Source of the DNA: Dokdonella_A sp963775445
Lineage (GTDB): Bacteria > Pseudomonadota > Gammaproteobacteria > Xanthomonadales > Rhodanobacteraceae
NCBI GenBank assembly: GCA_963775445.1
Contig: CAVZIT010000006.1
Coordinates: forward strand, 558,001-622,000
Direction of reading: 5' to 3'
DNA length: 64,000 nt
Shown: positions 18,489 to 28,433 of the stretch, in pieces
Layout: each line of letters starts with the position of its first letter
Numbering within the stretch: position 1 is the first letter of the stretch
The notes under the pieces: generated by a model
What the model was told of the DNA's origin: nothing
Database searches by the model: none
The model's input: the letters and a program-made list of their open reading frames with translations, nothing else
Translations under genes and position numbers: made by a program

Positions 18489-19343
18489 ATGCCATCCAGT
18501 CCCGAGTCCCGAGTCGCCAGTTGCGAGTTTCCAGGAATCGCCTTCATCGGTGGCGGCAACATGGCGCGCAGCCTCATCGGGGCGCTGCTGCAAGGAGTCG
18601 GCAAGCCGGGCTCGATAGCCGTTGCCGAACCCGATGCCAGATCGCGCGCAGCACTTGAACGCGATTTCGAGGTGGCGGTGCACGAACGCAATGCCGATGC
18701 CGTGCACGACGCCGCGATCATTGTGCTCGCGGTCAAACCCCAGGTCATGCATGCCGTGTGCGCCGACATCGCGCCGGCCCTCGGCGATCGCCGGCCATTG
18801 CTGATCTCGATCGCCGCCGGCATCCGGCTCGATCAGCTGCACCACTGGTTGGCAGCCGATTTCGCGATCGTGCGCGCGATGCCCAACACGCCCGCACTGA
18901 TCGGCGCAGGCGTGACCGGACTCGTCGCCAACGCCCTTGTCGATGCAACGCAACGTGCGCAGACCGAAGCGGTCCTTGCCGCAGCCGGGCGCACGGTCTG
19001 GATCGAGCGTGAGGAGTTGATGGACACCGTTACCGCGGTTTCGGGCTCGGGTCCGGCCTATTTTTTTCTGCTGGTCGAAGCGCTCGAGGAGGCCGCGGTG
19101 GCCCAGGGCCTGCCGCGCGCTGCCGCACGCATTCTCGCAACGCGCACGTGTCTCGGTGCCGGCCGTATGCTGACCGAAGGCACCGATACACCGGGTGATC
19201 TGCGCAAGCGCGTCACCTCGCCGGGCGGCACGACCCAGGCCGCGCTCGAAACGTTTGCCGCTGCCGATTTCCGCGCGCTGGTGGCGCGCGTCGTCGCAGC
19301 CGCAACCGAGCGCGGACGCGAGCTGTCCGAGCATCTGGATTGA
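18489..19343 (+). CDS. proC: Pyrroline-5-carboxylate reductase
   Basis: Last step of proline synthesis, reducing pyrroline-5-carboxylate with NAD(P)H. 284 aa from ATG 18489. The Rossmann loop FIGGGNMARSL begins about 19 residues in. VLAVKPQVM, RAMPNTPALIGAG and the C-terminal VTSPGGTTQAALE are signature stretches, and VSGSGPAYFF is the usual helical-domain motif. The first 15 or so residues are encoded by an unusual heptamer repeat (separate entry), so this ATG is the only one available but the true N-terminus is less certain. yggT follows at 36 bp. Confidence 0.95.
   Translation: MPSSPESRVASCEFPGIAFIGGGNMARSLIGALLQGVGKPGSIAVAEPDARSRAALERDFEVAVHERNADAVHDAAIIVLAVKPQVMHAVCADIAPALGDRRPLLISIAAGIRLDQLHHWLAADFAIVRAMPNTPALIGAGVTGLVANALVDATQRAQTEAVLAAAGRTVWIEREELMDTVTAVSGSGPAYFFLLVEALEEAAVAQGLPRAAARILATRTCLGAGRMLTEGTDTPGDLRKRVTSPGGTTQAALETFAAADFRALVARVVAAATERGRELSEHLD
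18498..18532 (+). repeat. Heptamer tandem repeat in the 5' end of proC
   Basis: Five successive 7-bp units: AGTCCCG twice, then AGTCGCC, AGTTGCG and AGTTTCC. The first two are identical and the others drift. The unit is not a multiple of three, so loss or gain of a unit would change the reading frame between the proC ATG and its Rossmann fold. Confidence 0.7.
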
Positions 19344-19379
19344 ATGGGAAAGCCGCAGTGACGACGGACAGTTTCTGAC

Positions 19380-19955
19380 ATGGGCTATCTCGCCAACGCC
19401 GGCCAGATCCTGATCGACTTCGCTTTCGGCGCGCTGATCGCGCTGTTCGTGCTGCGCGTGTTGCTGCAATGCGTGCACGCGAATTTCTACAATCCGATCT
19501 GCCAGTTTCTGTACAAGGTCACCAATCCGTTGCTGATGCCGTTGCGTCGGGTGATTCCGTCCTGGCGCAATCTCGATCTCGCCGGCGTCGTGATCGCATG
19601 GCTGCTGACTGCATTCAAACTCGTGTTGCTGTATGCGACGCTCGGTGTGGCACTCGGTCTCGCCGGCCTCGCGCTCATGGCGCTGGCCGATCTGATCGGC
19701 TTCGTGCTGATGATCTATCTCGGTTTGATCCTCGCGCGCGTGGTGCTGAGTTTTCTCAATACCGACAATCGCCATCCGCTGATCCCGCTGATCATCCAGC
19801 TCACCAATCCGATCCTCAAACCGATCCAGCGCCACCTGCCGGTTTTCGGCGGCATCGATTTCTCGCCGGTGGCGGCTTGGCTGATCATCCTGCTCGCGCG
19901 CGTGCTGATCGTGCAGCCGTTGCTGGATGCCGGTTTGCACCTCGCCCAGGCCTGA
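19380..19955 (+). CDS. yggT: YggT family membrane protein
   Basis: Integral membrane protein, 191 aa, made of two YggT repeats. Each has a hydrophobic helix followed by an amphipathic PxxxPLRR-type segment: TNPLLMPLRRVIPSWRNLDL in the first half and TNPILKPIQRHLP with FGGIDFSPV in the second. About four to five membrane helices are apparent. The family is linked to osmotic or potassium stress in E. coli, but its molecular function is not settled. It lies just downstream of proC, as in most gammaproteobacteria. Confidence 0.94.
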   Translation: MGYLANAGQILIDFAFGALIALFVLRVLLQCVHANFYNPICQFLYKVTNPLLMPLRRVIPSWRNLDLAGVVIAWLLTAFKLVLLYATLGVALGLAGLALMALADLIGFVLMIYLGLILARVVLSFLNTDNRHPLIPLIIQLTNPILKPIQRHLPVFGGIDFSPVAAWLIILLARVLIVQPLLDAGLHLAQA

Positions 19956-20014
19956 ATCGGCTTCTGCCGCCCCGATCCATACGCTGGCGCCGGCTGTCAC
20001 GGCTTGCCGTCATC

Positions 20015-20039
20015 GCCCGCTTTTCGCGCCCGTCTGCGT
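20015..20039 (+). promoter_or_regulatory. Conserved 25-bp upstream element, copy 1
   Basis: This 25-bp block is nearly the same upstream of all three beta-helix genes. Against the pattern GCCCGCTTTTCCCG / CC / GGTTTGCGT this copy matches 22 of 25 positions. It ends 35 bp before the start of the first beta-helix gene. A 7-bp inverted repeat (ATCCCGA...TCGGGAT, 20041-20068) follows and covers the ribosome site. Promoter or operator function is inferred. Confidence 0.5.
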
Positions 20040-20074
20040 GTATCCCGACAGACTACCTGCATCGGGATCACATC

Positions 20075-21118
20075 ATGCACTCCGCCGTCCGATTGTCCGT
20101 GCGAGCACTGCTCGCCATCACCCTCGCTGCTGCCGGCGTCTATTCGGGCACACCGGCACAGGCCGCCGTACTCTGCGTCAACAGTGCCTCCAGCCTGCGC
20201 AGCGCACTCACCATCGCCGAGGCGAACGGCGTGGACGACACCATCAAGATCGCACGCGGCACCTATCAGGCCGGCGGCAGCGAGTTCTACTACTACGCGA
20301 CCGAGGCACACTCCCTCGATATCGCCGGCGGCTACAACGCCGACTGCTCGGCGCGCATCCGCAATCCGGTGCTGACCGTACTCGACGGCGGCGGCCAGTC
20401 CTCGGTCATGATCGCCGAGAGCACCCAGGGAGCGGTCGCGATCCGCTATCTGACGTTCCAGAACGGCCTCAGCACCGGCATCCGTGGCGGCGGCTTGGAT
20501 GTCAACGGCAGCAACGGCGACGACGGCGATGTCACTATCGGCGCAAACATCTTCCGCAACAACCACGCGACCAGCTACGGCGGCGGACTCGAGGCCGGCG
20601 ACGGCGGGCCATCGACATTGCTGGTGCGCAACAATCTCTTCTTCGGCAACAGCGCCGGCATCAGTGATGGTGCCGCGGAGTTGGTGAGCAACGGCGCCAA
20701 CGCCTATTTCACCAACAACACCGTCGTCGGCAACACGGCCGAGGGCAACGGCAATGTCAATGGCGGCGTTTCGTTCGGGGGTTCGGCAACGTTCGATATC
20801 AGCAACAGCGTTTTCTGGAGCAACGACGGCAACGATCTGCACATCGACAACGCAGTGCTGATCGACAACGATTACGGAACCATCAATATTCCACCGCCAT
20901 CCGGCAGTGTCGGCAATGTCAGCATCGATCCGTTGTTTGCCGGCACGGACGATTTCCATCTGCTGCCGGTGTCGCCCCTGCTGGCTGCCGGCGCGCTGAT
21001 TCCGCCGGGCGGCCTGTCGAACTACGACATCGAAGGCCACGATCGGGTCTACCGCTTCGGCGTGGACATGGGTGCCTATGAGCGCGGCGATGCCATCTTC
21101 GACGATGGCTACGAGTAG
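20075..21118 (+). CDS. Secreted parallel beta-helix protein, paralogue 1
   Basis: 347 aa, first and intact member of a tandem triplet. A Sec signal peptide (hydrophobic LLAITLAAAGVYSG, cleavage after AQA) is followed by CVNSASSLRSAL, the shared N-terminal module with GTYQAGG and IAGGYNADCS. Then come Asn/Gly-rich right-handed beta-helix coils (FRNNHATSYGGGLEAGDGG, NNTVVGNTAEGNGN). It ends in DYxxxxINIPPPSG-type strands, a DMGAYERGD segment and the C-terminal IFDDGYE. No catalytic residues of pectin lyases could be identified; the coils resemble polymorphic outer-membrane/adhesin-like repeats. It is exported and possibly surface-bound. The long open frame upstream overlaps yggT and is not coding. 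Function unknown. Confidence 0.85.
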   Translation: MHSAVRLSVRALLAITLAAAGVYSGTPAQAAVLCVNSASSLRSALTIAEANGVDDTIKIARGTYQAGGSEFYYYATEAHSLDIAGGYNADCSARIRNPVLTVLDGGGQSSVMIAESTQGAVAIRYLTFQNGLSTGIRGGGLDVNGSNGDDGDVTIGANIFRNNHATSYGGGLEAGDGGPSTLLVRNNLFFGNSAGISDGAAELVSNGANAYFTNNTVVGNTAEGNGNVNGGVSFGGSATFDISNSVFWSNDGNDLHIDNAVLIDNDYGTINIPPPSGSVGNVSIDPLFAGTDDFHLLPVSPLLAAGALIPPGGLSNYDIEGHDRVYRFGVDMGAYERGDAIFDDGYE

Positions 21119-21160
21119 CCGTGCCGGGTCGATCCAGTCGACCCCTGGATCGGCACGACC

Positions 21161-21692
21161 ATGAGTCCACTGCCGGTCGCATCGGCGCTGGGTATCGCCC
21201 TGTCTGGAGGGGTGCTTCTCATCCTGTCGATCCGGCGCGTGCTCGGCATGGTGCGCGACAGCGTGATCGCGCGCTTGCCCGCCGCGGCGGAACAGGAGGT
21301 GACCTTCGCGCAGGGCGGTCGGTTCGTTCTTTGCGTCGAACATCCACGCTTTGACACCGCTTTGCGGGGCGCCCGCTATGCGATGTACGACACCCGTCGG
21401 CGCCAAGCTGCGCTCCGCGCCGATCCTGTTCCGGCCCACCGTGTCCGGGGTTTCCGGCATCCGCATCTCGCTGTGGGCTTTCGATGTGCCGCAACCAGGA
21501 CGCTATCGGTTGGCGGTCGACGGCATCGCGACAGCTGACGATGCGTCCCGCTGCGCGATCGTGTTCGCACAAGCGTTCGCCGGACGTTTGGTCCTGGTCA
21601 TTCTCGGCATCGTGCTCGTCAGCGACGCCCTGATCGGTGGCCTGGTACTGGCTGCGCTGGGCACTCCTCTCGATAACGATCAGCTCAACTGA
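21161..21692 (+). pseudogene. Small two-helix membrane protein, frameshifted
   Basis: Two overlapping frames join into one plausible 176-aa protein if one C is removed from the CCC at 21393-21395: the first part ends ...GARYAMYD and the second continues VGAKLRSAPILFRPT. The N-terminus has a membrane helix (ALGIALSGGVLLILSI) and the C-terminus another (LVLVILGIVLVSDALIGGLV), with a beta-rich middle (ISLWAFDVPQPGRYRLAVDG). I do not recognise the family. It stands between two beta-helix paralogues on the same strand. The net length becomes a multiple of three after the correction, which supports a single former gene. No ribosome site is evident. Confidence 0.5.
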
Positions 21693-21735
21693 TTGCATCG
21701 GCACTGCCGCAGTGTTCCTGCGCCGGAAAGTCTTT

Positions 21736-21760
21736 GCCCGCTTTTCCCGCCGGTTTGCGT
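21736..21760 (+). promoter_or_regulatory. Conserved 25-bp upstream element, copy 2
   Basis: Second copy of the 25-bp block and the one closest to the common pattern: GCCCGCTTTTCCCG, then CC, then GGTTTGCGT. It ends 52 bp before the start of paralogue 2. The same block, without gaps, lies upstream of paralogues 1 and 3. Function is inferred from position and conservation only. Confidence 0.5.
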
Positions 21761-21812
21761 GTTCCTGACCGGCAAGGGAGGCAATTGGCCTCTGTCGAGA
21801 GGAAACACGGCC

Positions 21813-24317
21813 ATGCAACGAGAAAAGCGGATCCGATTTGGTGCGCGACGTGCGCGATGGTCATGCGGGATCCTTGCGACACTGCTCCTCGCGGCCGGGA
21901 AAGCCCGGGCAACGGAGGTGTGCGTCAGCAACGACTCGGAGTTTGCCGCGGCAGCCTACGACGCGACCTATTTGCAATCCACGATCAAGCTCGTCCAGGG
22001 CACCTACCACATCGCAGGAACGACCTTGGACGAGAATGTCTCCGGCGGCGCCTATGGTTTTCGTGGCTTCTCGCTGCTCGGCGGCTACACGGCCAACTGT
22101 GCGTCACGGCAGATCGATCCAGCCAACACACACATCGTGAGTGCTGCACCAGCATCGTTCTCTGCCGAAATGGTCGGCAACCTCACCATCGAGGGAATCG
22201 GTTTCACCGGATCCGCCGCCGGCGTCGATCTGGGCTGGAGGGATTACGAAAATGATATTCCGGGATCGGTGCAACTGATATTTCGCCGCAACGCGGTCAG
22301 CGGAAGCCACGGAATTCCCGTCTCGATCGACTGGGTGGCGGACAATTCACATACATTGAGTGCGCATCTGGTCAACAACCTGATCCACGACAATCCGGGC
22401 GGTGACGGAGGAAACCGGTGCGCGATCGAAATCTCGACATCGGACAATCCCGATGCAAGCTTCGATCTGGTCAACAACACGATCGTCGACAACAGCGTCG
22501 GCGACGGCGGTCTCTGCGCCGATCGTGAAGGTGGAGGCGGCGGGAGCGTGCGTGGCTACAACAATATCATCTACGGCAACACCGGCTACGACGTGGCCAG
22601 TCATGCGGCACTTTTCCTTGTCGACAACGTGATCGGAACACATAGCAGCTATCCTGTCGGCACCTTCGAAATCGGCACGCTGACCGGCGACCCACAGCTC
22701 GACGGCAGTTACCGCCCGATCGAGTCGCCCGCGTCGCCGGTCATCAACTCGGGTTCCAACGAAGTCCCCGGCGGATTGCCCACGCACGATCTCGACGGCG
22801 GGCCGCGTGTGGTCGGCACCACGGTCGATCGCGGCGCCTACGAGTCGACCATCAACGATGCGTTCCTGCAGACCGTCACCAATACAAATGATTCCGGCAA
22901 CGGCTCCTTGCGCGCGGCAATTGCCGGCGCCAACGCAAATGGCAGCACCGGCGCGCTGATTTCCTTCGATATCGGATCCGGCTGCGGGCCGCACGTGATC
23001 ACGTTGACTTCGCCGCTGCCCGACATCACCGCGCCGGTGATCATCAACGGCTTCACGCAAACCGGCGCCTCGCCGAACGATCTCGATACCGGCAACGACG
23101 CGACGATCTGCGTGATTCTCGATGCCGGCAGCAGCGGCAATCCGCCGGACCATGCCATCGGCACCGCGAGCAATGCGCCGGCGGGCACCGAGGTCACGAT
23201 CAAGGGGCTCGCGTTCAGCGCATTCCCCGGTGCCGCGATCGATCTGCAGGGCGGCGGCGGCCACGAAATCGCGGGCAACCATTTCGGCGGCAGTGTCAGC
23301 GGCTACGGCCTGGGCTCGAACGGAACCAACATCCGCCTCGGCATCGCCACGCACGATGTCATCATCGGCGGCGACGATGTCGCCAACCGCAACCTCATCG
23401 GCGGCGCATTCGGCGATGGCATCGTGCTGCAGGGTGGAGGTTCCGGCCCGACTGCGCTCGGCAGCTACAACGATCAGGTGTTGAACAACTACATCGGCAT
23501 CGGCTGGAGCCAGGGTGTATACATCCAGCGCAGCAACGGCGGTCAGGGCATCCACGTGCTCGGTCACGACAATACGCTCAGCGGAAATCTGATCGGCACC
23601 AACACCGGCAGTGGCGTTCTGCTCGATGGCGGCGCGGCCGCGGGAAACCTGCTCGACGGACAATTTCATCGGGGCCGACGCAGTCCGGTGTGAGCTTTGG
23701 CAACTTCGGGCGCGGCATCCACTTCATCGGCGAAACCGGCGCCGCGCCGCACGACAACACCGTGCGCAACAACATCATCGCGAACAACGGCCGTGCCGGC
23801 ATCTGGGTGCAGATCGGCCAGCACAACAAGCTGCGCAAGAATGCGATCTACGACAACGCGGCACTCGGTATCGACATCGCCGGCGGCGGAGTGACGCCGA
23901 ACGACGACGACGGCGGTCTGCAACTGGACGACTACGGCAACCGCGGCCAGAACTTTCCGGTGCTGACCAGTGCGGCCGGCGGCGCCGACCAACGGCCGGG
24001 TGGTCGGCACATTGACGACTACCCCGGGCGACTACACCGTCGATTTCTACGTCGGCGCAGGTTGCGACGGTTCCGGTTATGGAGAAGGCCGGATCTGGCT
24101 CAAGGGCGCCACGGTCACGGTGCCGCAGCCGCAGGTCGGCGATCAGGGCACCGCGAACTTCGCGATCGCAATCACGGCTCCGGTGCCGTTGACGACCGGC
24201 GAGGCGATCACCGCGACCGCGACCGACACCGCCGGCGACACCTCCGAGTTCTCGGCCTGCACGAGCTACATCAACGACAGCATCTTCGCCAACGGCTTCG
24301 ACCCGCCGCCGGCGTGA
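21813..24317 (+). pseudogene. Large secreted parallel beta-helix protein, paralogue 2, three frameshifts
   Basis: From ATG 21813 (ribosome site GAGAGGA) the frame stays open to 23693, then is lost. Removing one base in each of three places restores a single 833-aa protein: the GG near 23656-23658 (giving LLDDNFIGADA), the CC near 23682-23686 (giving AVGVSFGNFGRG) and the G near 23986 (giving AAGGATNGRVVG). After that the length is an exact multiple of three. Layout: signal peptide ending near KARATE; the shared N-terminal module (CVSNDSEF, GTYHIAG, LLGGYTANCA); a first helix stack; a second unit starting near TNTNDSGNGSLRAAI with VIINGFTQTGASPN, typical of repeat-rich adhesin-like helices; and the C-terminus SIFANGFDPPPA. 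Whether the breaks are biological or sequence errors cannot be decided here. Confidence 0.75.
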
Positions 24318-24338
24318 TCACGAACCACCGCCGAGCGC

Positions 24339-24363
24339 GCCCGGATTTCCCGAAGGTTTGCGT
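24339..24363 (+). promoter_or_regulatory. Conserved 25-bp upstream element, copy 3
   Basis: Third copy of the 25-bp block, 21 of 25 matches to copy 2 (GCCCGGATTTCCCG, then AA, then GGTTTGCGT). It ends 35 bp before the chosen start of paralogue 3, the same distance as copy 1 has to its gene. It begins 21 bp after the stop codon of paralogue 2. Confidence 0.5.
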
Positions 24364-24398
24364 ATTCGGTGATGAACGTCCCGATTGGAGCAGCCAGC

Positions 24399-25469
24399 AT
24401 GTCCATCCCCATCAAGCCTTCGACCTTCCGCGCAAGCTCGCACATGGCGCTCACGATCTTGTTGTTCTCGGTTGCCCTCGCCGGACCTGCCCAGGCACAC
24501 ACGTTCTGCGTCTCCAACGCCTCGCAATTGCAGGCTGCACTGGAGAACGCCTCGGATGGCGGCATGTACAACGGCGAAGACAACTATGTCCACGTCGTTC
24601 AGGGTACCTACCAAACCGGCGCCGCAACCGGCAATGCTCCTTTCTTCTTCTATTCCTCCGCGTCGACGCATTTCCTTTTCATCAGCGGCGGCTACAGCGA
24701 GAACTGCAGCTCGCAACTCCACCGGGCAGCCCTGACGGTACTCGATGGCCGCGGCGTTACCGGCGTGCTCGAACTGCGCAACGTGGACGGCGACATCGAC
24801 GTGGAGGACGTGACGCTTGAGAACGGCGAAAGCGACGAGCCGGGGGCCGGCCTGCAGGTCAACTATCTGATCACGGTCAATGCCTCGGTGCAGATCAACC
24901 GGACCATCATTCTCGACAACCATTCCACGGCCAGCGGCGGCGGCCTGTACGCGTCTGCCGCGGGTGACTATCTGTTTCTGCAAGCCAACCTGATTGCCGG
25001 CAACAGTGCGGATCTGTCGTACGGCGCGGGCTATGTGACCGGCTATGGCCAGTTCAACAGCCTGTACAACAATACCGTCACGGGCAACACCACGACTTAT
25101 GCGGACGACCCGACCGGCGGCTTGTATTGCGGCGGCACTACGTCCTGTCAGATCTTCAACAGTATCTTCTGGAACAACACGCACTTCGGTCTCTATCTCG
25201 GCGACGCCGGCGCCGTTCTTTCGCACAACGATTACGGCACGCTCGGCGGCACGGCCCCCGCGATCGACGACCTGAACCTGTCGGTCGCGCCGCAATTCGT
25301 CGATGCCGCGAACGGCGACTTCCACCTCGCAGGCGACTCGCCGTTGCTCGGCTACGGCCTGCCGCTCGGATCCATTTTCGATCTCGACGGCAACACGTTT
25401 CCGCTCAGTGGCGGGCTCGACCTCGGCGCTTATTCGCAAACGGTCTTCAGCGACGGATTCGATAACTGA
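24399..25469 (+). CDS. Secreted parallel beta-helix protein, paralogue 3
   Basis: 356 aa, intact. ATG 24399 was chosen because GGAG lies 8 bp upstream; starts at 24369/24372 would add ten or nine residues. The signal peptide has hydrophobic ALTILLFSVALAG and probable cleavage after AQA. The shared module follows (FCVSNASQLQAAL, VVQGTYQTG, ISGGYSENCS, TVLDGRG). After it come Asn/Gly-rich beta-helix coils (LDNHSTASGGGLYASAAGD, NNTVTGNTTTYADD) and a closing strand LDLGAYSQ with the C-terminal TVFSDGFDN. Two extra Cys (YCGGTTSC) may form a disulphide. Exported, function unknown; closest relative in the window is paralogue 1. Confidence 0.85.
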   Translation: MSIPIKPSTFRASSHMALTILLFSVALAGPAQAHTFCVSNASQLQAALENASDGGMYNGEDNYVHVVQGTYQTGAATGNAPFFFYSSASTHFLFISGGYSENCSSQLHRAALTVLDGRGVTGVLELRNVDGDIDVEDVTLENGESDEPGAGLQVNYLITVNASVQINRTIILDNHSTASGGGLYASAAGDYLFLQANLIAGNSADLSYGAGYVTGYGQFNSLYNNTVTGNTTTYADDPTGGLYCGGTTSCQIFNSIFWNNTHFGLYLGDAGAVLSHNDYGTLGGTAPAIDDLNLSVAPQFVDAANGDFHLAGDSPLLGYGLPLGSIFDLDGNTFPLSGGLDLGAYSQTVFSDGFDN

Positions 25470-25513
25470 GGCCGTGCGGCCGTCAAACGGACGGCCGATG
25501 GCAGATCGGGTAA

Positions 25514-28433
25514 TCAGTCAACGCGCCGTATTTCCGGCGATGGCCTCTGGGGGTCCGCCCTGAGTTTCGCAAGCGCCTCGCGCGCCGCATGGGTACGCGA
25601 ATCCGCGGGGCCCAGAAAGCGCTCGCGGATTTCCACGGCCTCGGTTGCGAGTCGCAGGCTTTCCTTGCGATCGCTGCTGCGAGTCGCAAGCAACGACGCC
25701 AGATCCAGACGCGTCGTCGCCGCAAGCGGGTGTTCGGCGTGCGCAATGTAACCCGCGAACGAGGCCAGCGCCGCGCGCAACTCGCGTTCCGCACCCATGG
25801 CAGTCACCGCTGTCGCGCAAGGCCAGCCCAAGGCAATGATGCGCCACCGCCGCATAACGGGTGTTCTCGCCGTACAGCGTGCGCGCCGTTTCCAGGGCCT
25901 TGCGATCAAGTCTCGCAGCACCGGCCGGATCACCACGCAAACGCCGGATCTCGCCCAGACGATAGTCGTCGACGACGTCTTCGGTGTCCCGCTTCATGTC
26001 TGCCGCTCGTACTTCCGCTAGTTCGCGTTCCGCAGCCGGAAGGTCGCCGCGCAGGCCATGCAAATAGCCGAGATTGCCGATTGCCATGAGCGTGCCCGCA
26101 TAGTCATGCCCGTATTTGGTTTCCCAGATCTGCCGCGCCTCGGAGAAGCTGCGTTCGGCCGCATCGAGATCACCGCTGTCGGCGAGCACCAGGCCGAGAT
26201 TGATCAGCGTGCCGGCAATCGCCGGATGCCGGTCGCCGAGTGCCTTGCGCTGTGTTGCCAGGACCTCTTCCAGCAACTTCCTGGCTTCCACGTAATGCCC
26301 CAGATGAAATTCCGCAAGCGCGAGCGCCCGTTGATTGCCAAGCGTATCGGCGTGATCGGCACCCAGAACCCGCCGATAAATCACCAATGCCTGTCGCGTC
26401 TGGTTTTCGGCCTCGATGTAACGTGACCGGGTCTGCAGCACCATTGCGATGTTCGAGCGCGCCCGTGCGACATCCAGGTCGTCGGTCGGCGTGCAAGCGC
26501 CATATCGAGGGCATCGCGATAGTGCGTTTCGGCCTCATCGAGCCGATCCAGACCCCAACTCGCGCCGCCGGCAAGTGTCGCCGCCTGATAGCGGGTTTCC
26601 GCGTCGAGGTTCGGAACGCTTGGTCAGCGCAAGATCGGCAACGGCATAGCGCTCGGCTGCGACGAAGTCACGGGCATCCATCGCGATGGCACCCCGTACA
26701 TGCAAGGCGCCGGACTTGATTTGTGCACGCGAGGGAGTGGGAGACAAGGCGTCGAGCCGGGCATATCGCCTCGTCCGCCAACACGGTGGCTGACTTCAGA
26801 TCGCCGAGCGCGCGTAGCGTATTGGCGCGGTCGATTTCGGTCTGCGTCAACAGGAGCGGGCGATCGAACTTGCCGAGTGCACCAATTGCGGTCGCCTGAA
26901 GCGCGTTCGCCTCAGCGTACTGGCCGAGCTGATAATAAATGCGGCCAAGTACGCTTTTCAGTTCCGCCTTGAGCGCCGGTTGACTGTCAAAATTACGGTC
27001 GACGCGTCGCGCACCCCGTTCGAGAAGTTCGCGCGCAGTGACGTCCCTGCCCTTGGCTTCGCGCGGATCGACCGCGGTGAAGACGCCGAACAGGAAATCC
27101 TTCACGGCTGCGGTGGTTTTCGCCTCCTGCAACGCACGTTCGGCAGCGGCTTCGCGCTGGCGCGCCTCCCACGCGACGATGCCTGCGCCGAGCACGATCG
27201 CGAGCAGTGCCGTGGCGGCCGCCGAGATCGGCAGCCAGTGCCGGCGCACGAACTTGCGCATGCGCTGGCTGCGCGAGCCGCCACGAATCGGTTTGCCGTC
27301 GAGCCAGGCATTGAGGTCATCGGCCAACGCACCAATCGTCGGATAGCGCGCCTCCGGGGGCTTCGCGAGCGCGCGCAGCAGGATCCGCTCGAGATCGCCG
27401 CGCAACAGGCGCCGCAGCGATTGCGGTGTTGTGTCCCGTCGGCCTGCGATCATCTCGGGAGAGGCATCGACACGGTCGCTAACGGCTGCTCGCACGAGCG
27501 CCTCGACTCAGTGGCTCCGGCGCCTGCTCCACGATGGCCTTGGCAAAACTCACGAGCTTCCCTTCAGCTTGCGGATACGGAAGATGGCCGGTCAGCAGTT
27601 CGTACGCGAGCACGCCGAAAGAATAGACATCGGTCGCCGTCGACACCGGATCACCAAGCACCTGTTCGGGAGCGGCGTACTCGCGCGTCATCACACGCCC
27701 ATGCGCTTCGGTGAGCCCGGTTCCGGGCGCGTCCTCGAGCAACTTGGCGATGCCGAAATCGAGCAGCTTCACCTCCACCATCCGCAGTGACCAGGATATT
27801 CGACGGCTTCAGATCCCGATGGATCACGAGATGCCGATGGGCGTAGGCAAGTGCGGAGCATATCTGCAGCAAAAGCCGGATTCGCGCACGCACATCAAGA
27901 CGACGCGCGTCGCAGTAACGCGTGATCGGCTCGCCTTCGACATACTCCAGCGTGAAATAGGGCATGCCGGCAGCGTCGAGGCCGCCGTCGTGCAACTGCG
28001 TGATGTTCGCGTGTGCCAGACGCGCCAGGATCTCGCGTTCGCGCAGGAACCGCTGGCGCGGCGCCGTGCCCACGAAGTCCGCGCGGATGCGCTTGAGTGC
28101 GACACGCTGCCCGAAGTCGCCTTCGACACGCTCCGCGAGGTAGACCCGACCCATGCCGCCTTCGCCGAGCAGCCGCAACAGCCTCCAGGGACCGATGCGA
28201 TCACCCGTCGAGTCGTCGTCCGCGACATCGGTACCGAGCAGATCGCTGACCAGGCAACCGGCGTCGCTGTCGAGAATTGTCGCCGGTTCGCGCTGCGCCT
28301 GCAGCAGCGCCTCGACTTCATCGCGCAGGCGCACATCTTCGCCGCAGGCATTTGCAACCCAGGCCGCACGCTCCTCGGTGGATACCTCCTGGCTCCGCAG
28401 AAACAGATCCTTGATGCGATTCCAGTCGCTCAT
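25514..28433 (-). pseudogene. Ser/Thr protein kinase with transmembrane helix and TPR region, six frameshifts
   Basis: Reading from ATG 28433 (overlapping the sigma-factor stop as ATGA), six frame changes are needed, near 27780, 27501, 26759, 26612, 26486 and 25795. Five are single extra bases and the one near 26486 a missing base; the corrected gene is exactly 972 codons. The product would be a receptor-like kinase. An N-terminal helix is followed by the G-loop LGEGGMGRVYLA (about 89-100), K114 (VALKRI), D207 (VIHRDLKPSN), LDFGIAK and YAAPEQ. A membrane helix (WLPISAAATALLAIVLGAG, near 400) comes next, then a periplasmic helical TPR-type region (for example HPAIAGTLINLGLVLADSG). All catalytic residues survive, which speaks against old decay. 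It probably acts with the adjacent ECF sigma factor. Each frame keeps GC-rich third positions. Confidence 0.8.

Noticed and set aside
18498..18532. Heptamer repeats as a CRISPR remnant
   Set aside because: Units are only 7 bp, without spacers, and lie in a coding sequence. No CRISPR array or cas gene was seen in the window.
19997..21466. 489-codon minus-strand frame opposite the first beta-helix gene
   Set aside because: Low-complexity Ala/Val/Asp composition from the GC-rich opposite strand; the plus strand has signal peptide and repeat structure.
25514..28433. Programmed ribosomal frameshifting in the kinase gene
   Set aside because: Six shifts of mixed sign in one gene, with no slippery sequences or conserved stimulatory structures, make this implausible.
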